Shown: in pieces, positions 44,083 through 52,946 of the stretch
How the letters are laid out: each line of letters begins with the position of its first letter
Numbering within the stretch: position 1 is the first letter of the stretch
NCBI GenBank assembly: GCA_030524175.1
Contig: JAUNHC010000005.1
Coordinates: 62,001 to 126,000, forward strand
Length of the DNA: 64,000 nucleotides
Direction: 5' to 3'
DNA from: Eubacteriales bacterium
Lineage (GTDB): Bacteria > Bacillota > Clostridia > Lachnospirales > Lachnospiraceae
Translations under genes and position numbers: made by a program
The notes under the pieces: generated by a model
The model's database searches: none
Told to the model about the DNA's origin: nothing
The model's input: only the letters and a program-made list of their open reading frames with translations

Positions 44083-45072
44083 TTATTTCTTAGCAATATA
44101 CTTCCTAATATCCAACGCAATCGCCACAACGATAACAATACCCTGTGCAATATACTGATAGTTCGTATTCAATCCCATAAACTGCATGGCTGATTTCAAA
44201 AGCTCGAATACTGCAACACCGATGATAACACCGGAAACCTTACCGATACCACCATTTACAGATACACCGCCGATAGTACATGCCGCAATTGCCTCCAGCT
44301 CGTAACCCATTCCCATGTTAACACTGGTACCGCCGGACTTGCCGCCCAGGAGGAAACCTGCGATAGCATACATACAAGCTGCTGTTATGTAGATGATGAT
44401 TTTTGTCTTTTTAACATTAACACCGGAAACCTCAGCTGCAACTTCATTGCCGCCGATTGCATACATATATTTTCCGTGACGGGTGTAATTATATACAAAC
44501 CAGAAAATTGCTGCAGCTATGATCAAATAAATAAACAGCAGAGGAATCGGTCCAACCTTACCCTGTGTTACGCTGATATAATCTGCACGGTATCCGCCGA
44601 TCGGAACAGAATTAGTTACAACAAGTGCAATACCATAAACAATAAGCTGCATACCAAGAGTTCCGATAAATGCAGGTACATTCAGATAAGATACTACAAT
44701 ACCGTTAATAAGGCCAAAAATAGAGCAGATAGCCATAACGATCAGAAGAACCACCCATACATTCAACTGTGGAAAATTCGCCCAGATTTTACCGGGTGCA
44801 TCCGGCTTCTGAAGCATTATACCTGCAAGGCAGGCACTTAAACCAACTGCACGTCCTGCGGAAAGGTCCGTACCTTTCGTAATCAGACAGCCGCTGACAC
44901 CGAGTGCGATAATTACACGGGGGGCCGCATTAATTGCCAGATTCATCAGGTTTCTGAAGCTACGGAATGTAGGTACAGTAATACTTACATAAAGTACAAG
45001 AATCATCAGTAATACAATGATACCATTATTTATCAACAAATTCTTAATATCTATTTTTTTTGTTTTGTCCAT
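44083..45072 (-). CDS. mglC: Galactose/methyl-galactoside ABC transporter permease
   Basis: About 329 residues, 8-10 TM helices: ALGVSGCLITKGTDLSAGR, VPAFIGTLGMQLIVYGIAL, YAIGGNEVAAEVSGVNVKK and GYELEAIAACTIGGVSVNGG (given in part) are typical of MglC. The start is ATG 45072, with AAGGAGGAG before it, rather than GTG 45090, which lies in the ribosome site. It is the last gene of mglBAC; mglA ends 18 nt upstream. Confidence 0.93.
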   Translation of the reverse strand: MDKTKKIDIKNLLINNGIIVLLMILVLYVSITVPTFRSFRNLMNLAINAAPRVIIALGVSGCLITKGTDLSAGRAVGLSACLAGIMLQKPDAPGKIWANFPQLNVWVVLLIVMAICSIFGLINGIVVSYLNVPAFIGTLGMQLIVYGIALVVTNSVPIGGYRADYISVTQGKVGPIPLLFIYLIIAAAIFWFVYNYTRHGKYMYAIGGNEVAAEVSGVNVKKTKIIIYITAACMYAIAGFLLGGKSGGTSVNMGMGYELEAIAACTIGGVSVNGGIGKVSGVIIGVAVFELLKSAMQFMGLNTNYQYIAQGIVIVVAIALDIRKYIAKK

Positions 45073-45090
45073 TCTTTTCTCCTCCTTCAC

Positions 45091-46596
45091 TTAGAACTGC
45101 GTAGCATAATGCATGATATTTTCCTGGGTAGCTTCTTCTCCGGACACTTCCCCGGTAATCTTGCCATTACACATAACCATGATACGGTTGGAAACACCTA
45201 TCAGCTCAGGCATTTCTGAAGATATCATAATAATTCCCTTACCCTGCTTTGCGAGATTAATCATAATCTGGTATATTTCATACTTTGCACCCACATCAAT
45301 ACCACGTGTAGGCTCATCCATGATTAATACATCAGGATTGTTGGCAAGCCAGCGTGAAATAATTACCTTCTGCTGATTACCTCCTGACAACGCCTGGATT
45401 AAGGTTTTGCTGCTTGGAGTCTTGATACTCAGTTTTGCCACATTATCCTGAACCAGCTCTTCGATTTTTTTCTTATCCAGTTTAATACCGGCTTCCAGAT
45501 ATTGATCCAGTGAGGCAAGAGCAACGTTATCTGCAATGGAAAGACAACCTAAAATACCAGAACCACGGCGGTCCTCAGTGATCATACCGATACCGTTTCT
45601 AATAGCGTCTTGCGGCCGTTTGATATCAATCTTGGCACCGTTAAGTTTCACTTCACCGCTGACTGTATGACGGATACCGAAAATCGCCTCCATAAGTTCT
45701 GTACGCTGTGCACCTACAAGGCCGCCAAAACCAAGTATTTCACCTTTTTTAAGTTTGAAGGAACAGTTTTTGAAAGAGTTTGCATGGATACTGGTAAAAT
45801 CATTTATCTCCAGAAGAACATCCCCTGGCTCATTGTCCAGAGGCGGATAAATGTTTGTCAGCTCACGTCCAACCATCTGCTTCACAATTTCATCGTCACT
45901 GATATCTTTCATCTTCCATGATCCTACAAAAGCACCATCTCGCATTATTGTAATGTCATCGGAAATTCTTCGAAGCTCTGCCATCTTGTGGGAAATAAAT
46001 ACAAAGGAAACCCCTCTGTCACGCAAATCACGGACAATAGCAAATAAAGCTTCTACTTCATTATCTGTAAGTGAGGAGGTCGGTTCATCCAGAATGATCA
46101 GTCTTGCTTCCTGGGAAACCGCTTTGGCAATTTCTACTGACTGCATCTGGGAAATAGACAACTCTCCTAATTTTCGTTTAGGGTCAAAGGGCATTTTTAC
46201 ATTTTCCAGCCATCTCTTTGCTTCTTCATTCATGGTCCTATGGTCAATAACTTTAAGAGGCCCTATTGACTTTGTCGGATAACGTCCCAAATACATGTTT
46301 TCCGCAATAGTACGTGCCGGTACCGGCTGCAGTTCCTGATGCACCATGGCAAGACCTTTATGTAATGCCTCATCAGGATTGCCTATATTGACTTTTTCTC
46401 CATCTACAAAGACTTCTCCCTCGTCCATGTGATAGATACCAAACAGGCATTTCATGAGGGTAGACTTACCTGCACCGTTTTCCCCCATGAGGGCGTGGAC
46501 TGTTCCGGGACGTACTTTTAAGTTTACTTTGTCCAGCGCCTTGACACCCGGGAAGCTCTTGCTTACACCGCGCATCTCCAATCTATATTCTGCCAT
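45091..46596 (-). CDS. mglA: Galactose/methyl-galactoside ABC transporter ATPase
   Basis: 501 residues, two fused ATPase domains. First: Walker A GENGAGKSTLMK, signature LSISQMQSVEIAK, Walker B LIILDEPTSSLT. Second: degenerate GLVGAQRTELME, then LSGGNQQKVIISRWL and VLIMDEPTRGID. It drives import through MglC. The start is ATG 46596 with GGAGAG upstream; an in-frame ATG at 46662 would start inside the mglB-mglA hairpin. Close relative of the RbsA-like protein at 40114. Confidence 0.94.
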   Translation of the reverse strand: MAEYRLEMRGVSKSFPGVKALDKVNLKVRPGTVHALMGENGAGKSTLMKCLFGIYHMDEGEVFVDGEKVNIGNPDEALHKGLAMVHQELQPVPARTIAENMYLGRYPTKSIGPLKVIDHRTMNEEAKRWLENVKMPFDPKRKLGELSISQMQSVEIAKAVSQEARLIILDEPTSSLTDNEVEALFAIVRDLRDRGVSFVFISHKMAELRRISDDITIMRDGAFVGSWKMKDISDDEIVKQMVGRELTNIYPPLDNEPGDVLLEINDFTSIHANSFKNCSFKLKKGEILGFGGLVGAQRTELMEAIFGIRHTVSGEVKLNGAKIDIKRPQDAIRNGIGMITEDRRGSGILGCLSIADNVALASLDQYLEAGIKLDKKKIEELVQDNVAKLSIKTPSSKTLIQALSGGNQQKVIISRWLANNPDVLIMDEPTRGIDVGAKYEIYQIMINLAKQGKGIIMISSEMPELIGVSNRIMVMCNGKITGEVSGEEATQENIMHYATQF

Positions 46597-46619
46597 CCCA
46601 CTCTCTCCTTTCCATTTCT

Positions 46620-46652
46620 CAAAAATTGGGTGTGCCCCTTTCGACACACCCA
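46620..46652 (-). terminator. Attenuator-type terminator between mglB and mglA
   Basis: On the minus strand GGGTGTG (46651-46645) pairs with CACACCC (46634-46628) across a 10-nt loop, followed by AATTTTTG. A weak terminator here would let most transcripts stop after mglB, giving more binding protein than transporter. Confidence 0.75.
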
Positions 46653-46683
46653 ACATTATCATTTTTTTATTACCTGAACCTGA

Positions 46684-47763
46684 TTATTTAATCTTTTCAA
46701 GAATTTCTGCTGCGTTGTCTGCTGTAACTTTTACATAGTCAACCATGTTTACAGGAGCAACATCTTCGCCTTTAAGATATTTAACTGCCATCTGAGCTGC
46801 TGTCTGAGCCTGGCTGAAGTGATCGTTAAATACTGTACCAGTCATATTTCCGTCAATGATGTTCTGAACAGCATCTGTAAGAGCATCAACACCTACTAAG
46901 TAGATATCTTCGTTGATTGTTCTGCCTGCTGCCTGGATTGCCTGTAATGCACCAAGAGCCATAGCATCATTGTTACAGAAAACAACTTCTACCTGATCGC
47001 CGAACTGTGTCAGAGCGTCCTGTACGATCTGCTGGCCTTTTGCCTGATCCCAGTCACCTCTCTGAAGTAACAGTTCCTCAACTTCTACGCCTGCATCTGT
47101 CAAAGCTTTAACAGAGAATTCAGTTCTGTACTGAGCATCAATGTTCTCCGGGTCACCCTGAACCATGATATAGGAAACTTTGCCGTCGCCGTTGATATCG
47201 CCTTTGTTTTCAGTTTCGAGAATTTCTTCGCCCTGGAAAGTACCGGACTGTCTTGCATCTGCGCCTACATATGTAGCTTTGATTCCGTCTGCTTCCCATC
47301 TGTCGGACTCTGTTTCATCCGGCTGACGGTTGATATAAACTACAGGGATTCCGGCTTCATTACAAATATCAGTGATCTGCGGAGCGGAAGAAGACTGAAC
47401 CAGGTTAAGGATCATAACGTCAACTTCGTCTGTGATGAAGTTGTTGATCTGGTTTGTCTGCTCTGCCTGGTCATTTTTACCATCCTGTACAATGATGTTT
47501 TTCTCATTGAATCCAAGGTCTTCGGTCAGATAACGAACTAATTCTGTGCGGTACAGAGTCATGAAGTTATCAGCAAACTGATAAATACTGATACCAATCT
47601 TAGTATTCTCAAGGTCTACTCCCTCAAGATCAACTGCTGCTGCATCATCTGCAGGAGCTTCTGCCTCTGCTGCGTCATCTGCTGCAAATACAGTTGCAGT
47701 ACCTGCCATTGTTGTTACGCCCATTGCCACACAAAGTAATCCGGCCAAAAATTTTCTCTTCAT
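46684..47763 (-). CDS. mglB: Galactose/glucose-binding protein
   Basis: 359 residues. Signal peptide KRKFLAGLLCVAMGVTTMAG with a type I site at VFAADDA; no lipobox. Then an acidic Ala/Asp/Glu linker and the MglB fold: TKIGISIYQFADNFM, IPVVYINRQPDE, ATYVGADARQSG, calcium-loop DINGDGKVS, NNDAMALGALQAI and GVDALTDA. It binds galactose or glucose outside the cell and feeds MglAC. AGGAGG lies upstream of the ATG. It resembles the lipoprotein at 28836-29933. Confidence 0.94.
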   Translation of the reverse strand: MKRKFLAGLLCVAMGVTTMAGTATVFAADDAAEAEAPADDAAAVDLEGVDLENTKIGISIYQFADNFMTLYRTELVRYLTEDLGFNEKNIIVQDGKNDQAEQTNQINNFITDEVDVMILNLVQSSSAPQITDICNEAGIPVVYINRQPDETESDRWEADGIKATYVGADARQSGTFQGEEILETENKGDINGDGKVSYIMVQGDPENIDAQYRTEFSVKALTDAGVEVEELLLQRGDWDQAKGQQIVQDALTQFGDQVEVVFCNNDAMALGALQAIQAAGRTINEDIYLVGVDALTDAVQNIIDGNMTGTVFNDHFSQAQTAAQMAVKYLKGEDVAPVNMVDYVKVTADNAAEILEKIK

Positions 47764-48106
47764 TAAAATTCGTCCTCCTTTTTTTGCGGCTCTTCTGTCC
47801 GCTTCATGTTTTATATTCTATCAATTCCTTTTTAGAAAGAAAATATAAAATTTTTCTGTCCACCTATAAATTTCTTAACGCTTTTGATATTTTTTCACAG
47901 TTTTTCTTTTCAAAATTATACATATTGCACATACCCTAAAGGCCGCTTCCCGGTTTATTATTATTTTTCTTTGATTTTTATAACCACCATACGCCCTTGT
48001 GTACTCTTGCCCCTTCTTATTTTCTGGGCTATAATAGGAATACCAGAGCGTGTATGAAACTTCATTCCGACTAGCTCTGTACCGCAGCACCCTTGGAGGA
48101 AAACTT
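47764..48106. other. Divergent intergenic region, mglB and DUF4317 gene
   Basis: 343 bp, AT-rich near mglB. The plus-strand promoter at 48007-48035 is clear. For mglB I saw AT-rich candidate -10 boxes (TATAAA near 47815 on the minus strand) but no convincing pair of hexamers. No riboswitch-like structure was noticed. Confidence 0.5.
48007..48035 (+). promoter_or_regulatory. Promoter of the DUF4317-HAD gene pair
   Basis: TTGCCC (48007-48012), a 17-nt spacer and TATAAT (48030-48035), giving a leader of about 65 nt before ATG 48107. Confidence 0.65.
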
Positions 48107-49270
48107 ATGAATAAAAAAGAAATAACCGAGATAAAAAAGCAATTCAAACCTGAAAGCTGTGCCATCACGCGCATATGCGGCTGTTATGTAGATGCTGAAA
48201 AGAATAAAAAAACGGAATTAAAAGAAGCCTTTCTTTCCCTTTCCGAAGAAGAAATGTTCAAATATTTTGATATTTTCCGCAAAACCCTCTCCGGCACCAT
48301 CGGAAAAAACCTGATCAACATGGAATTTCCTCTGGAGCAGGAAAGCGAAGGGGGCACTCAGGAGTTTCTGCTGAAGCTGCGCAACAGCAAGCTCACAGAC
48401 GACGCACTGGTAGAAAGTTTTTATGATAAAATAATAGAAAACTATGATTATGGGGAAAACTATTATATCATCCTGATCCACGCAGTTTACGATATCCCGG
48501 GCAAATCCTCAGACGGGCAGGAAATGTTCGATGCATCCGATGAGATATACGAACATATCCTCTGCAGTATCTGCCCCGTAAAACTGTCAAAGGCAGGGTT
48601 ATGCTATAATGCCGAGACAAACAGTATCAGTGACCGTATCAGAGACTGGATCGTGGAAATGCCTGACCTTGGATTCCTCTTCCCCCTCTTCAACGACAGG
48701 AGCACAGACATCCACGGTGTCCTTTATTACTCCAAAAATGCCGAAGAGCTTCGAACTTCCTTTGTGGATGAAATATTTGGCTGCAATCCGCCCCTTTCGG
48801 CAGGCGGCCAGCGGGATTCCTTTAATGCTCTGGTAGAAGAGACCCTGGGAGACTCCTGCAAATATGACACTGTAATAAATATCCATGAGAAACTTAATGA
48901 ACTTATAGAGGCCCAGAAGGACGAACCTGAACCTGTGGTTCTGACAAAGTCTGAGGTGAAGCGGCTGTTTGAAGAAAGCGGTGTGGAGGATGAGAAGCTG
49001 GAAACCTTTGACCAGCAGTACGAAGTCACCGCGGGGGAAAAATCTTCTCTGGTAGCCTCCAACATTACAAACACGAAACGCTTTGAGATCAAGACTCCCG
49101 ATGTTGTGATCCATGTGGACCCGGAACGGGCAGACCTGGTGGAGACCAGAGTTATTGACGGCCGGAAATGCCTTATCATCCCTATGGAGGACAATGTGGA
49201 AGTGAACGGTATCAGAGTACATATGAATGAACAGAACAGCTTTAATGAAGAGGAGACTTTTGATGAATAG
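48107..49270 (+). CDS. DUF4317 family protein
   Basis: 387 residues, cytoplasmic, no TM. The N-terminus NKKEITEIKKQFKPE and TRICGCYVDAEKNK is the hallmark of DUF4317, a family of unknown function frequent in Clostridia. A C-terminal part (VVLTKSEVKRLFEESGVED, then RFEIKTPDVVIHVDPERAD) is acidic and includes a nucleoid-like strand pattern I cannot assign. The start ATG 48107 has GGAGG upstream; a longer frame from 48050 lacks a ribosome site. It overlaps the HAD gene by 8 nt. Confidence 0.88.
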   Translation: MNKKEITEIKKQFKPESCAITRICGCYVDAEKNKKTELKEAFLSLSEEEMFKYFDIFRKTLSGTIGKNLINMEFPLEQESEGGTQEFLLKLRNSKLTDDALVESFYDKIIENYDYGENYYIILIHAVYDIPGKSSDGQEMFDASDEIYEHILCSICPVKLSKAGLCYNAETNSISDRIRDWIVEMPDLGFLFPLFNDRSTDIHGVLYYSKNAEELRTSFVDEIFGCNPPLSAGGQRDSFNALVEETLGDSCKYDTVINIHEKLNELIEAQKDEPEPVVLTKSEVKRLFEESGVEDEKLETFDQQYEVTAGEKSSLVASNITNTKRFEIKTPDVVIHVDPERADLVETRVIDGRKCLIIPMEDNVEVNGIRVHMNEQNSFNEEETFDE

Positions 49271-50072
49271 TGATAAGAAAATATTATTTTTTGATATAGA
49301 CGGTACATTGCTGACTCCCCATCCCTTCACCGTTCCCGACAGTGCAAAACGTGCTCTTACCAAAGCCAGGGAACAAGGACACCTGGCCTTCATCAACTCC
49401 GGACGGACCATGGCCATGATTCCCCGGGAAATTAAAGAGCTGGGATTTGACGGATATGTGTGCGGATGCGGCAGCCAGATTTATATGGACGGACAGCTCC
49501 TTTACTCCAGTACCATTCCCAATGAACTCTGCCGGGAAACTATAAAAACAGTACGTCAATGCAAAGTTGCTGCCTTTTTTGAGTGCAGTGACAAGATTCT
49601 ATATGACGGTTGTGCAACTGCCCAGTCCTCTGTTATTGAGAGGCTAAAACAAACAGTTTCCGTAGAAGATCTGTCCCTGTACGATCCGCAGAAAGAAAAG
49701 ACTTATACTTTTGACAAATTCCTTGCTTTTCTCCAGCCGGAATCTGACGGGGAATCCTTTAAGGCATTCTGTGAGGAAAACTTCGTATATTTCGACCATG
49801 GAAACCATACCTACGAAGTAACACAAAAGGGCTGCAGCAAAGCTACAGGAATACGTTTCCTTCTCCATCATCTGGGACTTCCTCTTGAGAGCAGTTATGC
49901 CTTCGGAGACAGCACCAATGACCTGCCAATGCTCAAATATGCGGGAAACAGTATAGCCATGGGCAATGCCATGGATGAAATTCTACCCTACTGCACTTAT
50001 CAGACAACGGATATCACTGACAATGGTATTTATAATGCCCTGTCACACTTCGGACTGATGGGCCAGGGGTGA
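49263..50072 (+). CDS. HAD superfamily Cof-type phosphatase
   Basis: 269 residues. Motif I FFDIDGTLL (nucleophile Asp and acid/base Asp), motif II NSGRT, motif III Lys in TQKGCSKATG and motif IV AFGDSTNDLPML. The large C2-type cap between motifs II and III marks the Cof/YidA subgroup, which dephosphorylates sugar phosphates and similar metabolites. The start ATG 49263 has AGGAG 7 nt upstream and overlaps the end of the DUF4317 gene by 8 nt, so the two are coupled. Confidence 0.93.
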   Translation: MNSDKKILFFDIDGTLLTPHPFTVPDSAKRALTKAREQGHLAFINSGRTMAMIPREIKELGFDGYVCGCGSQIYMDGQLLYSSTIPNELCRETIKTVRQCKVAAFFECSDKILYDGCATAQSSVIERLKQTVSVEDLSLYDPQKEKTYTFDKFLAFLQPESDGESFKAFCEENFVYFDHGNHTYEVTQKGCSKATGIRFLLHHLGLPLESSYAFGDSTNDLPMLKYAGNSIAMGNAMDEILPYCTYQTTDITDNGIYNALSHFGLMGQG

Positions 50073-50356
50073 TTTTAAGCTGTATAGCCTGAACAGGGAT
50101 TCTGCCAACAGCCATAAGCCACAGCAGTTTCTCTTGGTATACAGAATTAGGCCTTAAATTTTGTGAATTATTCCGCCAGACAAATTCTATGTATTTTGTT
50201 CTATTCCAGGCAGTTGTGTAGTATAATATAAAGTGGTTCTGTCCTGTGTTCCAGTACAAGCATACTGGCCAGATTATATTAAATCTGTACACTGGCAGCC
50301 CCTTTATCCGGGCTGTGACACAACTTCGGAACAAATAATTCCAATGGTGATAATAC

Positions 50357-51439
50357 ATGAATATTGTAAACAAAATAAAAAATACTGTATTCATAAACAG
50401 TTGTACCAGATGTACACCTCATTACTTTACCTTGGTCATGCAATGGTCCTATTGGCTTATAATACTGTATTTTTTCTGCTATATTATCTTTACTGTGTAC
50501 TTTGGCCTATCCATATATGGCGCTATTATAACTCCCTGGATACTGGCAGCCATCGTGTCTTTACATTTTATACGGCGTTTTCCCGGCCGGCGCCATCTGT
50601 TTCTTTATACCATCCTGCTTTTAAGCTGGCTGATATTTTTTGTGATCAATTTCGGATGGGACTGCGGAGGCCAGCATTTTATCATGCCTCTTATGGTCAT
50701 TGTCTTTTTTTCTATATATGATACCATCCCCCGGAAGCTGTTGTTCCTGGGAATCCTTTTTGCATTAAGGCTGTATTTATTTTTTTATTGTATGAACCAT
50801 ACTCCCATTATCCAGTTGTCTGCTGTATCCAATGCTGTGCTCCAGATAATGAATACTTCTTTTATTTTTATACATATGGCTGTGGTCTGTCTGATTTTCA
50901 GCACAAATATTCAAAATGCAGAAAAACAGCTTATGATCTACAACCAGGAGCTTCAGAAACAAGCTTGCACAGACCCTCTTACCACTCTCCATAACAGAAG
51001 GTACATGATGGATCTGTTGGAAAACCAAACCTCTGTAAAGCCTCATGACAGGTTTTGTGTTGCACTGGGGGATATTGATTTATTTAAAAAGATAAACGAC
51101 ACCCGGGGACATAATTTCGGTGACTTGGTTCTTAGGGAACTGGCTGAATTATTTAAAGATTCAGTCAAAGACAAAGGGTATGTGTGCAGATGGGGCGGTG
51201 AAGAATTTTTCTTTTTCCTTCCTGATATGAATCTTGACCAGGCAAGCGAGTTTATAAACAGTTTGAATATCGCGGTGTCCAAACTCCCCATTCACGACAA
51301 CGGCGATCCTATCCATGTGACCATGACCTTCGGGGTGGAAGAATATGATTACCAATCCAGTCTCACCAATTTGATAAAAAGTGCAGATGACAAACTGTAT
51401 TATGGTAAAAAACACGGAAGAAACCGTGTTATTTTCTAA
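50357..51439 (+). CDS. Membrane diguanylate cyclase (GGEEF)
   Basis: 360 residues. About six TM helices in the first 190 residues form a membrane sensor of unknown ligand. A short coiled coil (AEKQLMIYNQELQKQ) leads to a GGDEF domain with DPLTTLHNRRYM, GDIDLFKKINDTRGHNFGD and the active-site RWGGEEFFFF. No RxxD inhibitory site is present (the region reads VKDKGYVCRWGG). It synthesises cyclic di-GMP. A TATAAT at 50222-50227 may be its -10 box. It is transcribed alone and ends against the prsA terminator. Confidence 0.92.
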   Translation: MNIVNKIKNTVFINSCTRCTPHYFTLVMQWSYWLIILYFFCYIIFTVYFGLSIYGAIITPWILAAIVSLHFIRRFPGRRHLFLYTILLLSWLIFFVINFGWDCGGQHFIMPLMVIVFFSIYDTIPRKLLFLGILFALRLYLFFYCMNHTPIIQLSAVSNAVLQIMNTSFIFIHMAVVCLIFSTNIQNAEKQLMIYNQELQKQACTDPLTTLHNRRYMMDLLENQTSVKPHDRFCVALGDIDLFKKINDTRGHNFGDLVLRELAELFKDSVKDKGYVCRWGGEEFFFFLPDMNLDQASEFINSLNIAVSKLPIHDNGDPIHVTMTFGVEEYDYQSSLTNLIKSADDKLYYGKKHGRNRVIF

Positions 51440-51443
51440 ACAG

Positions 51444-51477
51444 ACAGGGCATGTCCAACTTACCGGACATGCCCTGT
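51444..51477. terminator. Bidirectional terminator, diguanylate cyclase and prsA
   Basis: ACAGGGCATGTCC (51444-51456) and GGACATGCCCTGT (51465-51477) form a perfect 13-bp stem with an 8-nt loop between two convergent genes. Confidence 0.85.
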
Positions 51478-51490
51478 TTCTCACTGATCA

Positions 51491-52765
51491 TTACTCTGCA
51501 TCATCAGTATTTTCTGTTGTACTGTTATCCTCTGCATCTGCACCAGTGTTGTCTGATGTGTTGTCATCGGTGTTTTCTGCTGTATCTTCCTCTGTGTCAG
51601 CGCCATCTGTATCGCCGCCTTCGTTCTCAGCATCCGCGTTTTCTGCGTCTTCCTCAGCAGCATCTTCCGTTCCTGCCGTGGTTTCCTCCTGCGGTGTTTC
51701 CTCTGTACTTTCAGGAGCAGCCAGAGTAAAGGTGTGGGTATCAGTGATCTTCAAAGTTTTCAGTACCTTATCCTCAACCTTGATGTCAGCTTCATCCATC
51801 CATTTATCTGTAGTCTCTGTATAGAACTCATTCTCTTTCGTTGATTTAAGAGAAGCTTTCTTGGACTCAGTTGCATCCTCATCCAGTTCTTTGTCAAGTC
51901 TTACAATATAATAGCTGGTGTCTGTCTCTATCAATTCAGGAGAAACTTCTCCCTCCTTCAGTTCTCTTAAGGCTGTGATCACCTGCTCCGGATATGCGGA
52001 AGAGCTTGCATCCTCGTCTTCGCTCTCATTTGTAGTGAAAGTTCCTTCCAGGGCTGTGTAGCTTTCATCCACTTCTTTTGCTGTCTCAGACATATCGGCT
52101 GAGGGATCTTCTTTTACCTTATCAAGAATTTCCTGGGCCTGCTCTTTCTTTTTCGCAATATCTTCCTCTGTCAGTTCTTCACCGCTGGTGGATACGCTGA
52201 CATAGGTAAAGGCAGACTGCTGTGCCTCTTCATCTGTGATTTCCACATTTGCCTCAGCCACTATGGCATCATGCACTCTCTCCCGGTAAGTCTCCAATTC
52301 AAGAAGTGTCTTCACCTGGTCCTCAGTCACTGCCAGAGCTTCTAAAGCTTCTTCATTATTTGCCGCCATAAAAGCTGCTGCTGCATCAGCGATCGCGGTC
52401 TGATCCTCTTCTGTGACCTCCACATTGTAATCACCGGCTTTTTCCTTAAGAATATACATAAGCTCTATCTGCTCAAGAACCTGCTTTACTGCCTGGTCAC
52501 CGTAAGTTTCCCCTGACTCCTCATCAACTTCCTGGTCCCAGATCCCTGCCGCTGCACCTCCCATAAGGCTCTTATACATAGCATCTGTCTGAGCCTGCTG
52601 CTGCCGTGCTGCCAAGCTTACAACCCCCATAGGGATTTCTGTACCGTCAACCGTTGCTACTGTCTTTGTACCATCTAATTTTTTGTCTCCGCATCCCGTA
52701 AGCATTCCTGCGGCCATCACTCCGGCCAGGGCTGCTACGGCTGTCCTTTTAGCTATTTCTCTCAT
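51491..52765 (-). CDS. prsA: PrsA/SurA-like foldase lipoprotein with long acidic tail
   Basis: 424 residues. Lipobox AAGMLTGCGDKK anchors it outside the membrane. The N-terminal SurA-like helical region has GTKTVATVDGTEIPMGV, and a parvulin-like domain seems to occupy about 190-315 (TNESEDED, LRELKEGEVSPELIETDTSY, YYIVRLDKEL in part). It helps exported proteins fold. The last 75 residues or so are almost only Glu, Asp, Thr, Asn and Ala, an unusual acidic tail. The start ATG 52765 has GGAGG upstream. It follows mfd, the usual order in Clostridia. Confidence 0.85.
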   Translation of the reverse strand: MREIAKRTAVAALAGVMAAGMLTGCGDKKLDGTKTVATVDGTEIPMGVVSLAARQQQAQTDAMYKSLMGGAAAGIWDQEVDEESGETYGDQAVKQVLEQIELMYILKEKAGDYNVEVTEEDQTAIADAAAAFMAANNEEALEALAVTEDQVKTLLELETYRERVHDAIVAEANVEITDEEAQQSAFTYVSVSTSGEELTEEDIAKKKEQAQEILDKVKEDPSADMSETAKEVDESYTALEGTFTTNESEDEDASSSAYPEQVITALRELKEGEVSPELIETDTSYYIVRLDKELDEDATESKKASLKSTKENEFYTETTDKWMDEADIKVEDKVLKTLKITDTHTFTLAAPESTEETPQEETTAGTEDAAEEDAENADAENEGGDTDGADTEEDTAENTDDNTSDNTGADAEDNSTTENTDDAE

Positions 52766-52946
52766 TTCTTCCTCCATTGTTACCCTATTTCATTTGTCCG
52801 GGCAGAAAAATGTCTGCTCAGACTATATTAGTAAATAGTATAAACTTTTTTTGTGTTTTGAGCAAGATAATTCGGGAAAATACAAAATATTTCACAGATT
52901 CCACATAAAACAATTCAACAAGCCTGAACTGTTGCAATCCCACACA

